DNA of 51,177 bases from Pseudomonas subflava (GCF_023823685.1 NZ_JAMXBF010000018.1:1-51177); one strand, 5' to 3'; shown: positions 1-8,735, counted from the first letter of the stretch. Made by a program: numbers and translations. The notes: generated by a model from the sequence alone, not told the origin.

Positions 1-79
1 ACAGCAGACCGGCCTGGTGGTCGACCAGCAGAACGACGGCGTTGTCTTTGTCCAGGCGGTTGTAGGTGGCGTTGGTCAT
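1..79 (-). CDS. YcaC-like isochorismatase-family hydrolase, N-terminal fragment (cut by window edge)
   Basis: Only the first 26 codons are in the window, reading leftwards from an ATG at 79-77. The visible residues include DNAVVLLVDHQAGLL, the first beta strand of the cysteine-hydrolase (isochorismatase-like) fold, with the conserved Asp of the catalytic Asp-Lys-Cys triad in LVDHQ. YcaC-type proteins are small cytosolic hydrolases of uncertain substrate. The family call rests on this N-terminal motif alone, because the Lys and Cys residues lie outside the window. Confidence 0.72.
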   Translation of the reverse strand, partial: MTNATYNRLDKDNAVVLLVDHQAGLL

Positions 80-558
80 GGTGAAATCCTCGATTTGTTT
101 TCAATGGTGGCCGGCGGGGCCGGTGAGTCAGTCTTGTTTCGCAGTACGTCACTGCATGGAAGAAAGATTAAATTCGAGGCCTTTGACGCGCCAGACTGCG
201 AAAATCGCCTCTAGCGTTCTATTTGGAGAACGATCTGTATGCGCCACGGCTATCGGCTCCTCGCGGCGAGCGATCATCTGAGACGAAGCAGGAGTGGAAG
301 AGCATTCCCAGGTATTCCCGCCCGCTCGGCCGTTCAGCGCCGAACTGCGAGCAAATGAGTCGGAATGAATGGCGCGCGAGGGCTGAGGCCGGACATAGCT
401 TCTATCGGCCATGGAACACTCGCCCATGCGGGCCGGCGAGCGGGCGGAGCGTCGCGCTCGCCCGCCTGGATCGTGCCGTCCGCCTGAATAGGCTGCTTCA
501 AAAGGCGCCGTGGGATACCCTTGCGCCACGAATCAACCACGAAGCTGCGAATACAACG
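80..558. other. Intergenic region, no supported gene
   Basis: About 480 bp separate the divergent YcaC-like and ProQ-like genes. It looks poorer in G+C and less codon-biased than its neighbours, and no reading frame gives a recognisable protein. A 7-bp inverted repeat (GGCGAGC at 435-441, GCTCGCC at 456-462) could form a hairpin upstream of the ProQ gene. I see no convincing promoter and no LysR-type gene, which is a common neighbour of ycaC. It may hold degraded accessory DNA. Confidence 0.4.
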
Positions 559-1074
559 ATGGGTTTTGAGCAACTAGCTGAGTTACGTGACCGCCTGCGG
601 GCCGAAAAAGAGCAGGTAAAGACCGACAGTCCGAAGCCGCGCAAGCGTAAGCCTTCGGCGCAGGCGAAGCCCCGCGAGCAGGACCCGGCGGTGGAGGCGA
701 TCTGGCGGCTGCAGAAGCATTTCCCCCTGGCCTTCCCGGTCAACCCGGCCCCCAAGGTTCCGCTCAAGGAAGGCATTCTCAAGGATGCCGAGCAGCACCT
801 GGAGCTGCTCGGCATCACCGGCGAACAGCTCAAGCTGGGCATCGCCAGCTGGTGCCGCGGCCAGCGCTACTGGGCGAGCATGACGGAGAATGCGCCGCGC
901 CTGGACCTGAACGGCCAGCCCGTCGGCGCCGTGACGGCGGCGCAGGCGCAGTATGCGAAGCAGCAGGCCAACCGGCAGCGCGTCCAGGCGCGACGTGCTC
1001 AGTCCAAGCCAAAGGCGAAGACGCCCGCCGAGGCTCCCGCCGCCGATACCGCGGGGGAACAGCCCGCGGAGTGA
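559..1074 (+). CDS. ProQ/FinO family RNA-binding protein
   Basis: A 171-aa protein. Residues 1-50 are basic and low-complexity (RLRAEKEQ, PKPRKRKPSAQ). Residues about 52-130 form the FinO/ProQ domain, seen in AVEAIWRLQKHFPLAFP, PLKEGIL and the WCRGQRYW segment that matches the conserved basic patch of the fold. The tail after residue 130 is rich in Arg, Lys, Ala and Pro. Proteins of this family are small-RNA chaperones that bind structured 3' hairpins. The start at 559 was chosen because MGFEQLAELRDRL begins the conserved N-terminus; the frame is open further upstream but that part looks non-coding. There is no strong Shine-Dalgarno sequence. It stands alone, next to decayed DNA, so it may be accessory rather than the main ProQ of the cell. 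Confidence 0.85.
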   Translation: MGFEQLAELRDRLRAEKEQVKTDSPKPRKRKPSAQAKPREQDPAVEAIWRLQKHFPLAFPVNPAPKVPLKEGILKDAEQHLELLGITGEQLKLGIASWCRGQRYWASMTENAPRLDLNGQPVGAVTAAQAQYAKQQANRQRVQARRAQSKPKAKTPAEAPAADTAGEQPAE

Positions 1075-1093
1075 GTGCGAGTCGGCCGCACGT

Positions 1094-1411
1094 TTAGAAC
1101 CTGTAGGCGAGCTGTGCCCAGATGCGCGGCTGGCGCTCGATATCGCTCTGCGCCGGATGGTCGCCGAGCTTCCAAGCCGCCAGCGCGCTGACGTGCCATG
1201 TCGCGGTCGACCATTTCGCGCCCACACCTGTCGCCGACAGGCGGCGCGGAGCGGTGTCGTAGGTCAGGCTCGGGATATTCAGCCGAGCCTCGCCGTGATC
1301 GGCAAAGGCCACCAGCCGCCACGCACCGGTCAGCGCGTAGCGCAACTCGACATTGGCCAGCCAGCCCCTGTCGCCGCAGGCCGCCGTCTGCTGCATGAAA
1401 CGCGCGCCGAA
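1094..1411 (-). pseudogene. Remnant of a ShlB/FhaC/HecB-type (TpsB) outer-membrane transporter, C-terminal barrel only
   Basis: About 105 codons in one frame encode what looks like the last strands of a two-partner-secretion TpsB barrel: GDRGWLANVELRYAL, then LVAFADHGEARLN, then WHVSALAAWKLG, ending in LAYRF with the terminal aromatic residue typical of outer-membrane barrels. Full TpsB proteins are about 550 aa with POTRA domains and 16 strands; nothing upstream resembles the missing part, and the region from about 1412 is occupied by the 5' end of the divergent kinase gene. No TpsA exoprotein gene is present here. The family call is from motif resemblance, so moderate confidence. Confidence 0.6.
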
Positions 1412-1574
1412 TACACCGCCGATATAGCTCCCCGGATGCCCAACCTCGACCAGGAGCGTGGCAAAAATGTGCTGCCGGGAGCGAAGTTCATCCGTGCAAA
1501 CCCGCGCGGACTTTGCTTTGATGCGGGCAAGACCGACGGCCACCGGTCCACCGCAGCAACACGAGCACTTAGCG

Positions 1575-4097
1575 TTGAACAACCTAACCCGAGAAGAGCT
1601 GGAAGCCGAGGTCACTCGCCTGCGCACGGCGCTCGAAACCGCAGGCATCGATCCCCAGCATCCCTCCACGAGCGCGCTCGAAGAGACACTGGCGCGTTAT
1701 CGCCTCGCCGCCAAGGCGACCAACGATGCCATCTGGGACTGGGACCTGCTCGCCAACCACGTACTCTGGAACGACGCCCTGGAGCGCGCCTACGGCCACC
1801 CTCTCGACAGTGTCGAGCCCACAGGCGACTGGTGGCTCTCACAGATTCATCCCGATGACCGGGCACGTATCAGCGACTCCATCCATGCCGTGATCGAAGG
1901 CAGCGGCACGGCCTGGTCGGACGGTTACCGCTTTCGCTGCCACGACGGCTCGTATGCCGAGGTGCTCGACCGCGGACACGTGATCCGCGACGCGCAGGGC
2001 CGCGCGACGCGCATGATCGGCGCTATGCTCGACCGTACCAAGATGCGCACCGCCGAAGCGGCGCTGCTGCGCAGCGAAGAGCGTTTCCGGACGGTGCTGG
2101 AGACCACCGAGGCGGCCTTCGCCATCGTCCAGGTGAAGTTCGACGAGCGCGACGAGCCGGTGGACTACCGGTTCGTCGAGGCCAACGCGGCCTTCGAGCG
2201 CGAGGCCGGGGTGAACCTGCGCGGCAAGTGGGTGACCGAGTTCGCGCCCGACCTGGAGCGCTTCTGGTTCGAGACCTACGGACACGTGGCCAAGACCGGC
2301 GAGCCCGCGCGATTCGAGAACTACGCCAAGGCCTTCGAGCGCTGGTTCGACGTGCGCGCGGTGCGCATCGGCGAGCCGGCCGAACGGCAGATCGCGATCA
2401 TCTTCAGCGACGTCACCCAGCGGCGCAATGCCGAGGAGCGCCTGCGCGTCAGCGAGGCGCTGGCGCGTGAGAATGCCGAGCGCATGCAGCTGGCACTGGC
2501 GGCCGGCGCCATCATCGGCACCTGGAACTGGCATCTGCCCAGCAACAGCTTCACGCTCGACAAGCCCTTCACCGAGGCATTCGGCCTGGACCCCGCGCTT
2601 GGGCGTGACGGCCTCACCCTGGAGCAGATCACCGCCACCGTGCACCCCGAAGACCGGGACGGACTGTTCGCCGCGATCAACGAGGCCATCGCCCGCGGCG
2701 GCACCTATTCCCATCAGTACCGGGTCCGCCGAAAGGACGGCCGTTACTACTGGATCGAGGCGAATGGGCGCGTGGAGCCGGCCGAAGACGGCAGCCCGCT
2801 AAGCTTCCCCGGCGTGCTCATCGATGTCGAGGCGCGGCGCGCCGTCGAAGCCGAACGCGACCGGGCGATCGCCGCGTTGCGGGCGTTCAACGAGACGCTG
2901 GAGCAGCGTGTCGCCGACCGCACGGCCGAACTGATGCAGGCCGAGGAAAAGCTGCGCCAGTCGCAGAAGATGGAGGCCGTCGGCCAGCTCACCGGCGGCC
3001 TGGCCCATGACTTCAACAACCTGCTGGCGGGCATCTCGGGCGCCCTCGATCTGACGCTCCTGCGCATCGCCCAGGGGCGCTGGCAGGACATCGAGAAATA
3101 CATCGTTACCGCCCAGGGCGCGGCCAAGCGCGCGGCGGCGGTGACCCACCGGCTCCTGGCCTTCTCCCGCCGGCAGACGCTCGACCCGCGGCCCACCGAC
3201 GTGAACCTGCTGATCGCCGGCATGGCCGAGCTGATCCAGCGCACCGTGGGGCCGAGCATCCGCGTCGAGACCTCCGGCGCGAGCGGGCTGTGGCCGGCGC
3301 TGGTCGATGCGAGCCAGCTGGAAAACGCGCTGTTGAATCTCTGCCTCAACGCCCGCGACGCCATGCCCGAGGGTGGCTCCATCCAGGTCAGGACGGCGAA
3401 CCGGCGAATGGACAAGGAGGCCGCCCGCGCGCTCGACCTGCGCGAGGGCGAGTACCTGTCGCTGGCAGTGACCGACACGGGCGTGGGCATGACGCCGGAG
3501 ATCATGGCCAAGGCCTTCGATCCGTTCTTCACCACCAAACCCATCGGCCAGGGCACGGGTCTCGGACTGTCGATGATCTACGGCTTCGCCCAGCAATCTG
3601 GCGGACAGGTGCGTATCCAGTCCGAGCTGGGCAACGGCTCCACCGTGAGCCTGTACTTGCCGCGCTACCACGGCGATGCGGCGAAGGACGAAACGGAAGC
3701 CGGGAGCAACCCGTCCGCCTGCGCGGAAACCGGCGAGACCATTCTGGTGGTGGACGACGAGCCCACGGTGCGCATGCTGCTCACGGAAGCGCTGGGCAAC
3801 CTGGGCTACACCCTGATCGAGGCGGCCGACAGCCTCGCCGGGCTCAAGGTGCTGCGCTCGGACGTGCACATCGACCTGCTGATCACCGATGTCGGCCTGC
3901 CCGGCGGCATGAACGGCCGGCAGATGGCCGATGCCGGTCGGGAGCTGCGCCCCGGCCTGAAGACCCTGTTCATCACCGGCTACGCAGAACAGGAGGTCTT
4001 CGAGCCTCGGCACCTCGGCCCGGGAATGGAGGTGCTGACCAAGCCCTTCACGATCGACGCACTGGTGGCGAAAGTGCGCGAACTGGTGATCGCCTAG
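1575..4097 (+). CDS. Hybrid histidine kinase: PAS-PAS-PAS-HisKA-HATPase-receiver
   Basis: A soluble-looking sensor kinase of about 840 aa without membrane segments. PAS domains lie near residues 25-150 (AIWDWDLLANHVLWN, HPDDRARI), 160-285 and 300-425 (WNWHLPSN, HPEDRDG). A coiled linker follows (ETLEQRVADRTAEL). The phospho-acceptor is His478 in LAHDFNNLL, then the N box (LNARDAMPEGG), G1 (DTGVGMT) and G2 (GTGLGLSMIYGF). The C-terminal receiver has ILVVDDEP, Asp772 in LITDVGLPGG and the conserved Lys in LTKPF. It probably senses a cytosolic cue through PAS domains and passes phosphate within the protein or to an unlinked partner; no response regulator gene is adjacent. The start is uncertain: TTG 1575 begins the conserved LNNLTREELEAEV, while ATG codons at 1458 and 1521 are in frame but lie in poorly conserved sequence. 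Confidence 0.88.
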   Translation: MNNLTREELEAEVTRLRTALETAGIDPQHPSTSALEETLARYRLAAKATNDAIWDWDLLANHVLWNDALERAYGHPLDSVEPTGDWWLSQIHPDDRARISDSIHAVIEGSGTAWSDGYRFRCHDGSYAEVLDRGHVIRDAQGRATRMIGAMLDRTKMRTAEAALLRSEERFRTVLETTEAAFAIVQVKFDERDEPVDYRFVEANAAFEREAGVNLRGKWVTEFAPDLERFWFETYGHVAKTGEPARFENYAKAFERWFDVRAVRIGEPAERQIAIIFSDVTQRRNAEERLRVSEALARENAERMQLALAAGAIIGTWNWHLPSNSFTLDKPFTEAFGLDPALGRDGLTLEQITATVHPEDRDGLFAAINEAIARGGTYSHQYRVRRKDGRYYWIEANGRVEPAEDGSPLSFPGVLIDVEARRAVEAERDRAIAALRAFNETLEQRVADRTAELMQAEEKLRQSQKMEAVGQLTGGLAHDFNNLLAGISGALDLTLLRIAQGRWQDIEKYIVTAQGAAKRAAAVTHRLLAFSRRQTLDPRPTDVNLLIAGMAELIQRTVGPSIRVETSGASGLWPALVDASQLENALLNLCLNARDAMPEGGSIQVRTANRRMDKEAARALDLREGEYLSLAVTDTGVGMTPEIMAKAFDPFFTTKPIGQGTGLGLSMIYGFAQQSGGQVRIQSELGNGSTVSLYLPRYHGDAAKDETEAGSNPSACAETGETILVVDDEPTVRMLLTEALGNLGYTLIEAADSLAGLKVLRSDVHIDLLITDVGLPGGMNGRQMADAGRELRPGLKTLFITGYAEQEVFEPRHLGPGMEVLTKPFTIDALVAKVRELVIA

Positions 4098-4205
4098 TCG
4101 AATCGACCGTGGGAGGCCTGCAGAGCGTCTCCTGCCTCGCCTGGCTTCCTCGCCTCGGTAATCACACGGCCCCCGCACCAGGCTGGATAGTCGAGGCCTG
4201 CCCGA

Positions 4206-5264
4206 TCAGGACGGTTTGGCGAAAGCTTCCAGCGTGTCCTCGGCTACCCGCAGTTCCCGCACCGGGAAGGCGAATTCCACGTCCAGCGCCTGGAGCCCCG
4301 CCAGCAGCTCCAGGTTGATCGCCTGCTGCACGTCCATGTAGCGGTTGTAGTCGGAGGTTTGCATGATGTAGACGACCTCGAACAGCAGCCGGCTTTCCTC
4401 GAAGGCGAAGAAGTGGGCGCGATCGAACTTGGCGTCGCCCTGCTTGCCGATGATGTCCCGCACCAGGTCGGCCACCGCCTTGGCCTTGTCCGCCGGGGTG
4501 CGGTAGCTGATGCCGAACTGGAACACGATGCGCCGGGTGTTCATGCGCTTGTAGTTGTGCAGCGTCTGCTTCAGCAGCTCGGTGTTGGAGCAGACGATCT
4601 GCTCGCCGCTGAGGCTGCGGATGCGCGTGGTCTTCAGGCCGATGTGCTCGATGGTGCCGGCCACGTTGCCGAACACCACGAAGTCGCCGATTTCGAACGG
4701 CTTGTCGAAGCCGATGGACAGCGACGCGAAGACATCGCTGAGGATGGTCTGCACGGCGAGCGCCACGGCGATGCCGCCGACGCCGAGGCTGGCGATCAGC
4801 GCGGTGATGTCGACGCCCAGGTTGGCGAGGATCGACAGCAGCATCACCGCCCAGACGACGATCAGGATCACCACCGAGATGATCGTCGCCATCACCGGAT
4901 TCTGCACCCCGCCGAAGCGCGACGCGGCCATGCCCCGCGTCCACAGGCGCACGCAGGCGTCGAGCCAGAGCGCCACCTGCAAGGCCAGCACGACGAACCA
5001 GCCATGGGCCAGCGCCGCCTCCCAGCTGGCGGGCAATTCCACCAGCTTGAGCGCCAGCATGAGCGAGAAGACGAACAGCAGCAGGTTGCTGGTTCTGTGG
5101 GCGATGGCCGAGGCGTAACGGGCCCAGCGGCTGGTGCCGTCGGCCAGACGCTTGCGCAGCGAGCCGATCAGAAACCGCAGCAGTCCGAAGCCGATGACGG
5201 TCGCCGCGATCACCAGCAGCACCTGGCTGACGAACGCCATGTCGAGGCTGGAATACAACTTCAT
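4206..5264 (-). CDS. Mechanosensitive channel, MscS family
   Basis: A 352-aa inner-membrane protein. Hydrophobic segments occur near residues 8-28, 55-75, 85-105 and 125-150, followed by the pore-lining helix (about 150-175, ASLGVGGIAVALAVQTILSD) and the MscS beta domain (PFEIGDFVVFGNVAGTIEHIG, TRIRSL, IVCSNTELL) and alpha/beta C-terminal part. Members open on hypo-osmotic membrane tension. Five TM segments make it larger than minimal MscS (286 aa). ATG 5264 was chosen over an in-frame ATG 27 nt upstream because AAGGGAGA sits at the right distance before it. It is transcribed alone, with about 130 bp before hemH upstream on the same strand. Confidence 0.9.
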   Translation of the reverse strand: MKLYSSLDMAFVSQVLLVIAATVIGFGLLRFLIGSLRKRLADGTSRWARYASAIAHRTSNLLLFVFSLMLALKLVELPASWEAALAHGWFVVLALQVALWLDACVRLWTRGMAASRFGGVQNPVMATIISVVILIVVWAVMLLSILANLGVDITALIASLGVGGIAVALAVQTILSDVFASLSIGFDKPFEIGDFVVFGNVAGTIEHIGLKTTRIRSLSGEQIVCSNTELLKQTLHNYKRMNTRRIVFQFGISYRTPADKAKAVADLVRDIIGKQGDAKFDRAHFFAFEESRLLFEVVYIMQTSDYNRYMDVQQAINLELLAGLQALDVEFAFPVRELRVAEDTLEAFAKPS

Positions 5265-5375
5265 CGGGTGTCTCCCTTGTTGGCTAGGCACGAGTCATTT
5301 TTGGCGGGCCTGGCCGGGAGAAGTTCACGGGAGTTGGCCGCGGGCGCGCATCGTTGCGCGGGCCCGCACATGGAA

Positions 5376-5393
5376 ACGGGGCCTCAGCCCCGT
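5376..5393 (-). terminator. Likely terminator of the TIGR01777-hemH transcript
   Basis: A 7-bp perfect stem ACGGGGC/GCCCCGT with a 4-nt loop lies 6 bp past the hemH stop. On the minus strand it is followed only by a short TT run, so it may be a weak or factor-assisted terminator. Confidence 0.5.
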
Positions 5394-5398
5394 CTCGT

Positions 5399-6421
5399 TC
5401 ACAGCTGTTGCGGCGCTCGCTCACAGAGCGTCTTCAGCGCCTCGGCCCAGCGCGGGTGGTCGTTCAGGCACGGCACCAGCACCAGCTCCTCGCCGCCGGC
5501 CTCGCGGAACTGCTCCTGGCCGCGCTGGCCGATCTCCTCCAGGGTCTCGATGCAGTCGGCGACGAAGGCCGGGCACATCACCAGCAGCTTCTTCGCCCCG
5601 GCCTTGCCCAGCTCGTCCAGGCGCGCCTCGGTGTAGGGCTCGATCCACTTGGCGCGGCCCAGGCGCGACTGGAACGACACCGACCACTTGCCCGCCGGCA
5701 CCCCGGCGCGCTCGGCGAACAGCTCGGCGCTGCGCAGGCACTGGGCGCGGTAGCAGCGGGCCAGCACCTCCGGCGAGGCGGTCTTGCAGCACTCAGCGCC
5801 CTTCAGGCAGTGGCCGCTGGGGTCGAGCTTGTGCAGATGCCGCTCGGGCAGACCGTGAAAACTCAGCAGCAGATGATCGTAGTCCTGCTGCAGATGGGGC
5901 CTGGCGCTCTCGACCAGGGCATCCAGATATTCGGGCTGGTCGTAGAAGGGCTGCAGGGTGGCGAAGCGCAGCGGCAGGTTCTGCTCCCGCGCCACCCGAC
6001 GGACCTCTTCCAGCGCGGTGGTGGTAGTGCTGTCGGCGAACTGCGGATAGAGCGGCGCCAGCGTCACCTGGCGCACCCCCTGGGATGCCAGGCGCGTGAG
6101 CACGCCGGCGATGGACGGCTCGCCGTAGCGCATGGCCAGCTCCACCGGGCCGTGCGGCCAATGCGGCACCATCGCCTGCTGCAGGCGGCGGCTGAGGGCG
6201 ATCAGCGGCGAGCCCTCGTCCCACCAGATCGACGCGTAGGCGTGCGCCGACTCGGCCGGGCGCTTGATCAGGATCAGCGACACCAGCAGGCGGCGAACCG
6301 GCCACGGCAGGTCGATCACGTAGGGGTCCATGAGGAACTGGTTGAGGTAGCGACGCACGTCGGAAACCTCCGTGGAGGCCGGCGAACCCAGGTTGATCAA
6401 CAGCAGGGCATGGTCGGTCAT
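5399..6421 (-). CDS. hemH: Ferrochelatase
   Basis: A 340-aa enzyme that inserts ferrous iron into protoporphyrin IX, the last step of protoheme synthesis; usual length is 320-370 aa. It begins ALLLINLGSP, the family hallmark, and carries the catalytic His in LLSFHGLPERH and the conserved Glu in CIETLEEI. SVSFQSRLGRAKWIEPY is the ferrochelatase signature. Several Cys residues (CLKGAECCKT) lie in the middle, as in many gamma-proteobacterial enzymes. Its ATG overlaps the TGA of the upstream epimerase gene by 4 nt (ATGA), so the two are co-transcribed and probably translationally coupled. Confidence 0.97.
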   Translation of the reverse strand: MTDHALLLINLGSPASTEVSDVRRYLNQFLMDPYVIDLPWPVRRLLVSLILIKRPAESAHAYASIWWDEGSPLIALSRRLQQAMVPHWPHGPVELAMRYGEPSIAGVLTRLASQGVRQVTLAPLYPQFADSTTTTALEEVRRVAREQNLPLRFATLQPFYDQPEYLDALVESARPHLQQDYDHLLLSFHGLPERHLHKLDPSGHCLKGAECCKTASPEVLARCYRAQCLRSAELFAERAGVPAGKWSVSFQSRLGRAKWIEPYTEARLDELGKAGAKKLLVMCPAFVADCIETLEEIGQRGQEQFREAGGEELVLVPCLNDHPRWAEALKTLCERAPQQL

Positions 6422-7323
6422 GCGGTGTCCTTGAACAGGTCGGCCAGGGCCGAGTCGATGTCGGTGAAACGGAATACGTAGCCGGCGGCCAGCGCGCGTT
6501 GCGGTATCGCCTTCTGCCCACCGAGCAGCAGCCCGGACAGCTCGCCCAGGCCCAGCTTCAACAGCGGCCCCGGTAGAGGCAGCAACGCGGGCCGGTGCAG
6601 CGCCCGGCCCAGCGCCTGGGCGAAGGCCCGGTTGCGGACCGGCTGCGGCGCGCAGGCATTATAGGGACCGCTGGCGTCTTCCCGCTGCAAGAGAAAATCG
6701 ATCAGGCCGATTTGGTCCTGCAGATGAATCCAGGGCATCCATTGCCGACCATTGCCGATCGGCCCGCCCAGGCCCAGGCGGAACGGCGGCAGCAGGCGCT
6801 TGAGAAAGCCGCCGTCCCTGGCCAGCACCAGCCCGGTGCGCAGCAGCACCACGCGCAGGCCCAGCGTCTCGGCACGCTGGGCGGCCTCCTCCCAGGCGCC
6901 GCACAGCTGGGCGGCGAAGTCCTCGACCACCGGCGGGCTGTCCTCCTGCAACTCGCGCTCGCCGCCGTCGCCATACCAGCCTACGGCGGAACCGGAGATC
7001 AGCACCTGCGGCCTGGCGTCGCGGCTCTCCAGCCAGGCCAGCAGCTGTTCGGTGAGCGTGATGCGGCTGGCCCACAGCAGCGCCTTGCGCTTGTGCGTCC
7101 AGGGGCGGTCGGCGATAGGCGCGCCGGCCAGGTTGATCACCGCGTCCAGCGGGCCGTCGCCGTAGTCCTCGAGCCGGCCGATGCCGCGCACGCCCGCGCC
7201 GCAGCGCTCGGCGACCTTTTCCGGCGTGCGGCTCCACACCGTCAGCCGGTGCCCCTGCGGCAACCAGTGGCGGCAGAGCGCACGACCGATCAGCCCCGTA
7301 CCGCCGGTCAGCAATATGTGCAT
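6418..7323 (-). CDS. TIGR01777 family NAD-dependent epimerase/dehydratase-like protein
   Basis: A 301-aa protein with an N-terminal Rossmann motif (ILLTGGTGLIGRAL), NLAGAPIADRPW and SGSAVGWYGDGGE, which place it in the TIGR01777 (YfcH-like) branch of extended short-chain dehydrogenases, with the C-terminal DUF1731-like part ending in a VFRFTDIDSALADL segment. The substrate is unknown. Starting at ATG 7323 gives the Rossmann fold at the very N-terminus; longer forms run into non-coding sequence. The stop overlaps hemH, a common pairing in pseudomonads, which hints at a link to heme or light/oxidative stress but does not prove one. The divergent neighbour is a FAD oxidoreductase. Confidence 0.9.
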   Translation of the reverse strand: MHILLTGGTGLIGRALCRHWLPQGHRLTVWSRTPEKVAERCGAGVRGIGRLEDYGDGPLDAVINLAGAPIADRPWTHKRKALLWASRITLTEQLLAWLESRDARPQVLISGSAVGWYGDGGERELQEDSPPVVEDFAAQLCGAWEEAAQRAETLGLRVVLLRTGLVLARDGGFLKRLLPPFRLGLGGPIGNGRQWMPWIHLQDQIGLIDFLLQREDASGPYNACAPQPVRNRAFAQALGRALHRPALLPLPGPLLKLGLGELSGLLLGGQKAIPQRALAAGYVFRFTDIDSALADLFKDTA

Positions 7324-7409
7324 GGCATTTTCCTCGCGTGGGGTTCTCCCCCTAGTCTGAATCATGACGGTGCGGCGTGCCTTTTTCCGCCCGGGCCGCC
7401 GTCCCAGTT

Positions 7410-7435
7410 TTGACACGCTCGCGCCGAGGCGCGAG
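7410..7435. promoter_or_regulatory. Perfect palindrome next to a -35-like hexamer in a divergent promoter region
   Basis: In the 207-bp gap between two divergent genes, TTGACA (7410-7415) is followed by CTCGCGCC-GA-GGCGCGAG (7418-7435), an 8-bp perfect inverted repeat with a 2-bp centre. The spacing suits an operator for a dimeric regulator occluding the promoter. No good -10 hexamer is visible at 16-18 bp for the plus strand, so the promoter assignment is tentative. Confidence 0.4.
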
Positions 7436-7530
7436 ACGGGTACAACCAATGTTCGTCCACCCGTGTCCAACCTGTAGCCGGCGGTGATATCGCTCCGAGA
7501 AGCGACTGGCTCCGGGAAACGAGGTCCATC

Positions 7531-8517
7531 ATGAACGCACCCATCGCGATTATCGGTACCGGCCTGGCGGGCCTCTCCGCCGCCCAGGCCCTGCATGCGG
7601 CAGGGCTGGAGGTCGAGCTGTTCGACAAGAGCCGCGGCAGCGGCGGACGCATGGCCAGCAAGCGCAGCGACGCCGGCGCGCTGGACCTCGGCGCCCAGTA
7701 CTTCACCGCCCGCGACCGCCGCTTCGTCGAGGTGGTCCAGCAGTGGCAGGCCCGCGGCTGGGTCGCCGAGTGGGATCCGCAGCTCTACCACTACAACCAG
7801 AACGGCCTGCTGCCCTCGCCGGACGAGCAGGTGCGCTGGGTAGGCACGCCGCGCATGAGCGCCATCAGCCGCGCCCTGCTCGGCGCCCTGCCGGTGCACT
7901 TCGCCTGCCGCATCACCGAGGTGTTCCGCGGCGAGCAGCACTGGGGCCTGCAGGATGCCGACGGCAACAGCCACGGCCCCTACAGCAGCGTGATCGTCGC
8001 CACGCCCGCGCCGCAGGCCACCAACCTACTGGCCGCCGCACCGAAGCTGGCCGGCGCCGCCGCCAGCGTGATCATGGAACCGACCTGGGCCGTGGCCCTG
8101 GGCTTCTCCACTCCACTGGAGACCGCCGTGCAGGGCTGCTTCGTGCAGGGCGGCGCGCTCGACTGGCTGGCCCGCAACCGCAGTAAGCCGGGCCGCGATG
8201 GCGGTTGCGACACCTGGGTGCTGCACGCCACCAGCGCCTGGAGCAAGCAGCACCTGGACCTGCCCAAGGAGGCGGTGATTGAACAGTTGCATGGGGCTTT
8301 CGCAGAGCTGATCGGCTGCGCCCTGCCCGCTCCGGCCTTCAGCCTGGCCCACCGCTGGCTCTACGCCCGCCCGGCCAGCGCCCACGAGTGGGGCGCGCTG
8401 GCGGATGCCGACCTGGGCCTGTACGCCTGCGGCGACTGGTGCCTGTCCGGCCGGGTGGAGGGCGCCTGGCTCAGCGGCCAGGAGGCCGCGCGGCGCCTGC
8501 TGGAGCACCGTCAGTGA
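7531..8517 (+). CDS. NAD(P)/FAD-dependent oxidoreductase (renalase-like)
   Basis: A 328-aa flavoprotein. The N-terminal dinucleotide-binding motif is IAIIGTGLAGLSAAQAL, followed by the acidic ribose-binding residue in VELFDKSRGSGGRMA, which is typical of the renalase/amine-oxidase-like group. A C-terminal FAD-contact region (LYACGDWCLSGRVEGAWLSG) closes the fold. The substrate is unknown. GAGG sits 7 nt upstream of the ATG. It is the first gene of a plus-strand group: its stop overlaps the GTG start of the Trp-rich protein. In other pseudomonads similar genes often lie beside photolyase genes; none is present here. Confidence 0.9.
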   Translation: MNAPIAIIGTGLAGLSAAQALHAAGLEVELFDKSRGSGGRMASKRSDAGALDLGAQYFTARDRRFVEVVQQWQARGWVAEWDPQLYHYNQNGLLPSPDEQVRWVGTPRMSAISRALLGALPVHFACRITEVFRGEQHWGLQDADGNSHGPYSSVIVATPAPQATNLLAAAPKLAGAAASVIMEPTWAVALGFSTPLETAVQGCFVQGGALDWLARNRSKPGRDGGCDTWVLHATSAWSKQHLDLPKEAVIEQLHGAFAELIGCALPAPAFSLAHRWLYARPASAHEWGALADADLGLYACGDWCLSGRVEGAWLSGQEAARRLLEHRQ

Positions 8518-8735
8518 CACCGACGCGGATCAACCCGCGCAAGCTGCTGCTGTCGAAATGGACGGCGCGCGCCCCGCAAAACCGCGAGCGTCACTTCCTG
8601 GTGACCGAACTGCACCACGATGACGCTGGCCGGCTGCTGGAGGTCGACCTGCAGGCCGTGCTCACCGGCCGCAGCGAGCGCCTCGACTGGCGCCGCCTGC
8701 AGGACCCGCAGCGCTGGCAGATGGGCTGGAAGTAG
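8514..8735 (+). CDS. TIGR02450 family Trp-rich small protein
   Basis: A 73-aa protein with the family pattern: INPRKLLLSKWTA near the N-terminus, then NRERHFLVTE, and a C-terminal LDWRRLQDPQRWQMGWK rich in Trp. Function is unknown; relatives often sit beside photolyase, cryptochrome or FAD oxidoreductase genes. The start is GTG 8514, which overlaps the TGA of the oxidoreductase gene (GTGA), a sign of translational coupling. Small size and lack of signal or membrane segment suggest a cytosolic accessory protein. Confidence 0.88.
   Translation: MTPTRINPRKLLLSKWTARAPQNRERHFLVTELHHDDAGRLLEVDLQAVLTGRSERLDWRRLQDPQRWQMGWK

Noticed and set aside
149..529. 126-codon minus-strand open frame upstream of the ProQ-like gene
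   Set aside because: No recognised family, no ribosome-binding site and unbiased codon use; treated as non-coding.
1458..1574. Longer N-terminus of the hybrid kinase from ATG 1458 or 1521
   Set aside because: The extra residues show no conserved pattern, though the start is left open; TTG 1575 begins the conserved part.
2799..4178. A 459-codon minus-strand open frame opposite the histidine kinase
   Set aside because: No recognisable domain and the sense strand encodes intact kinase and receiver motifs.
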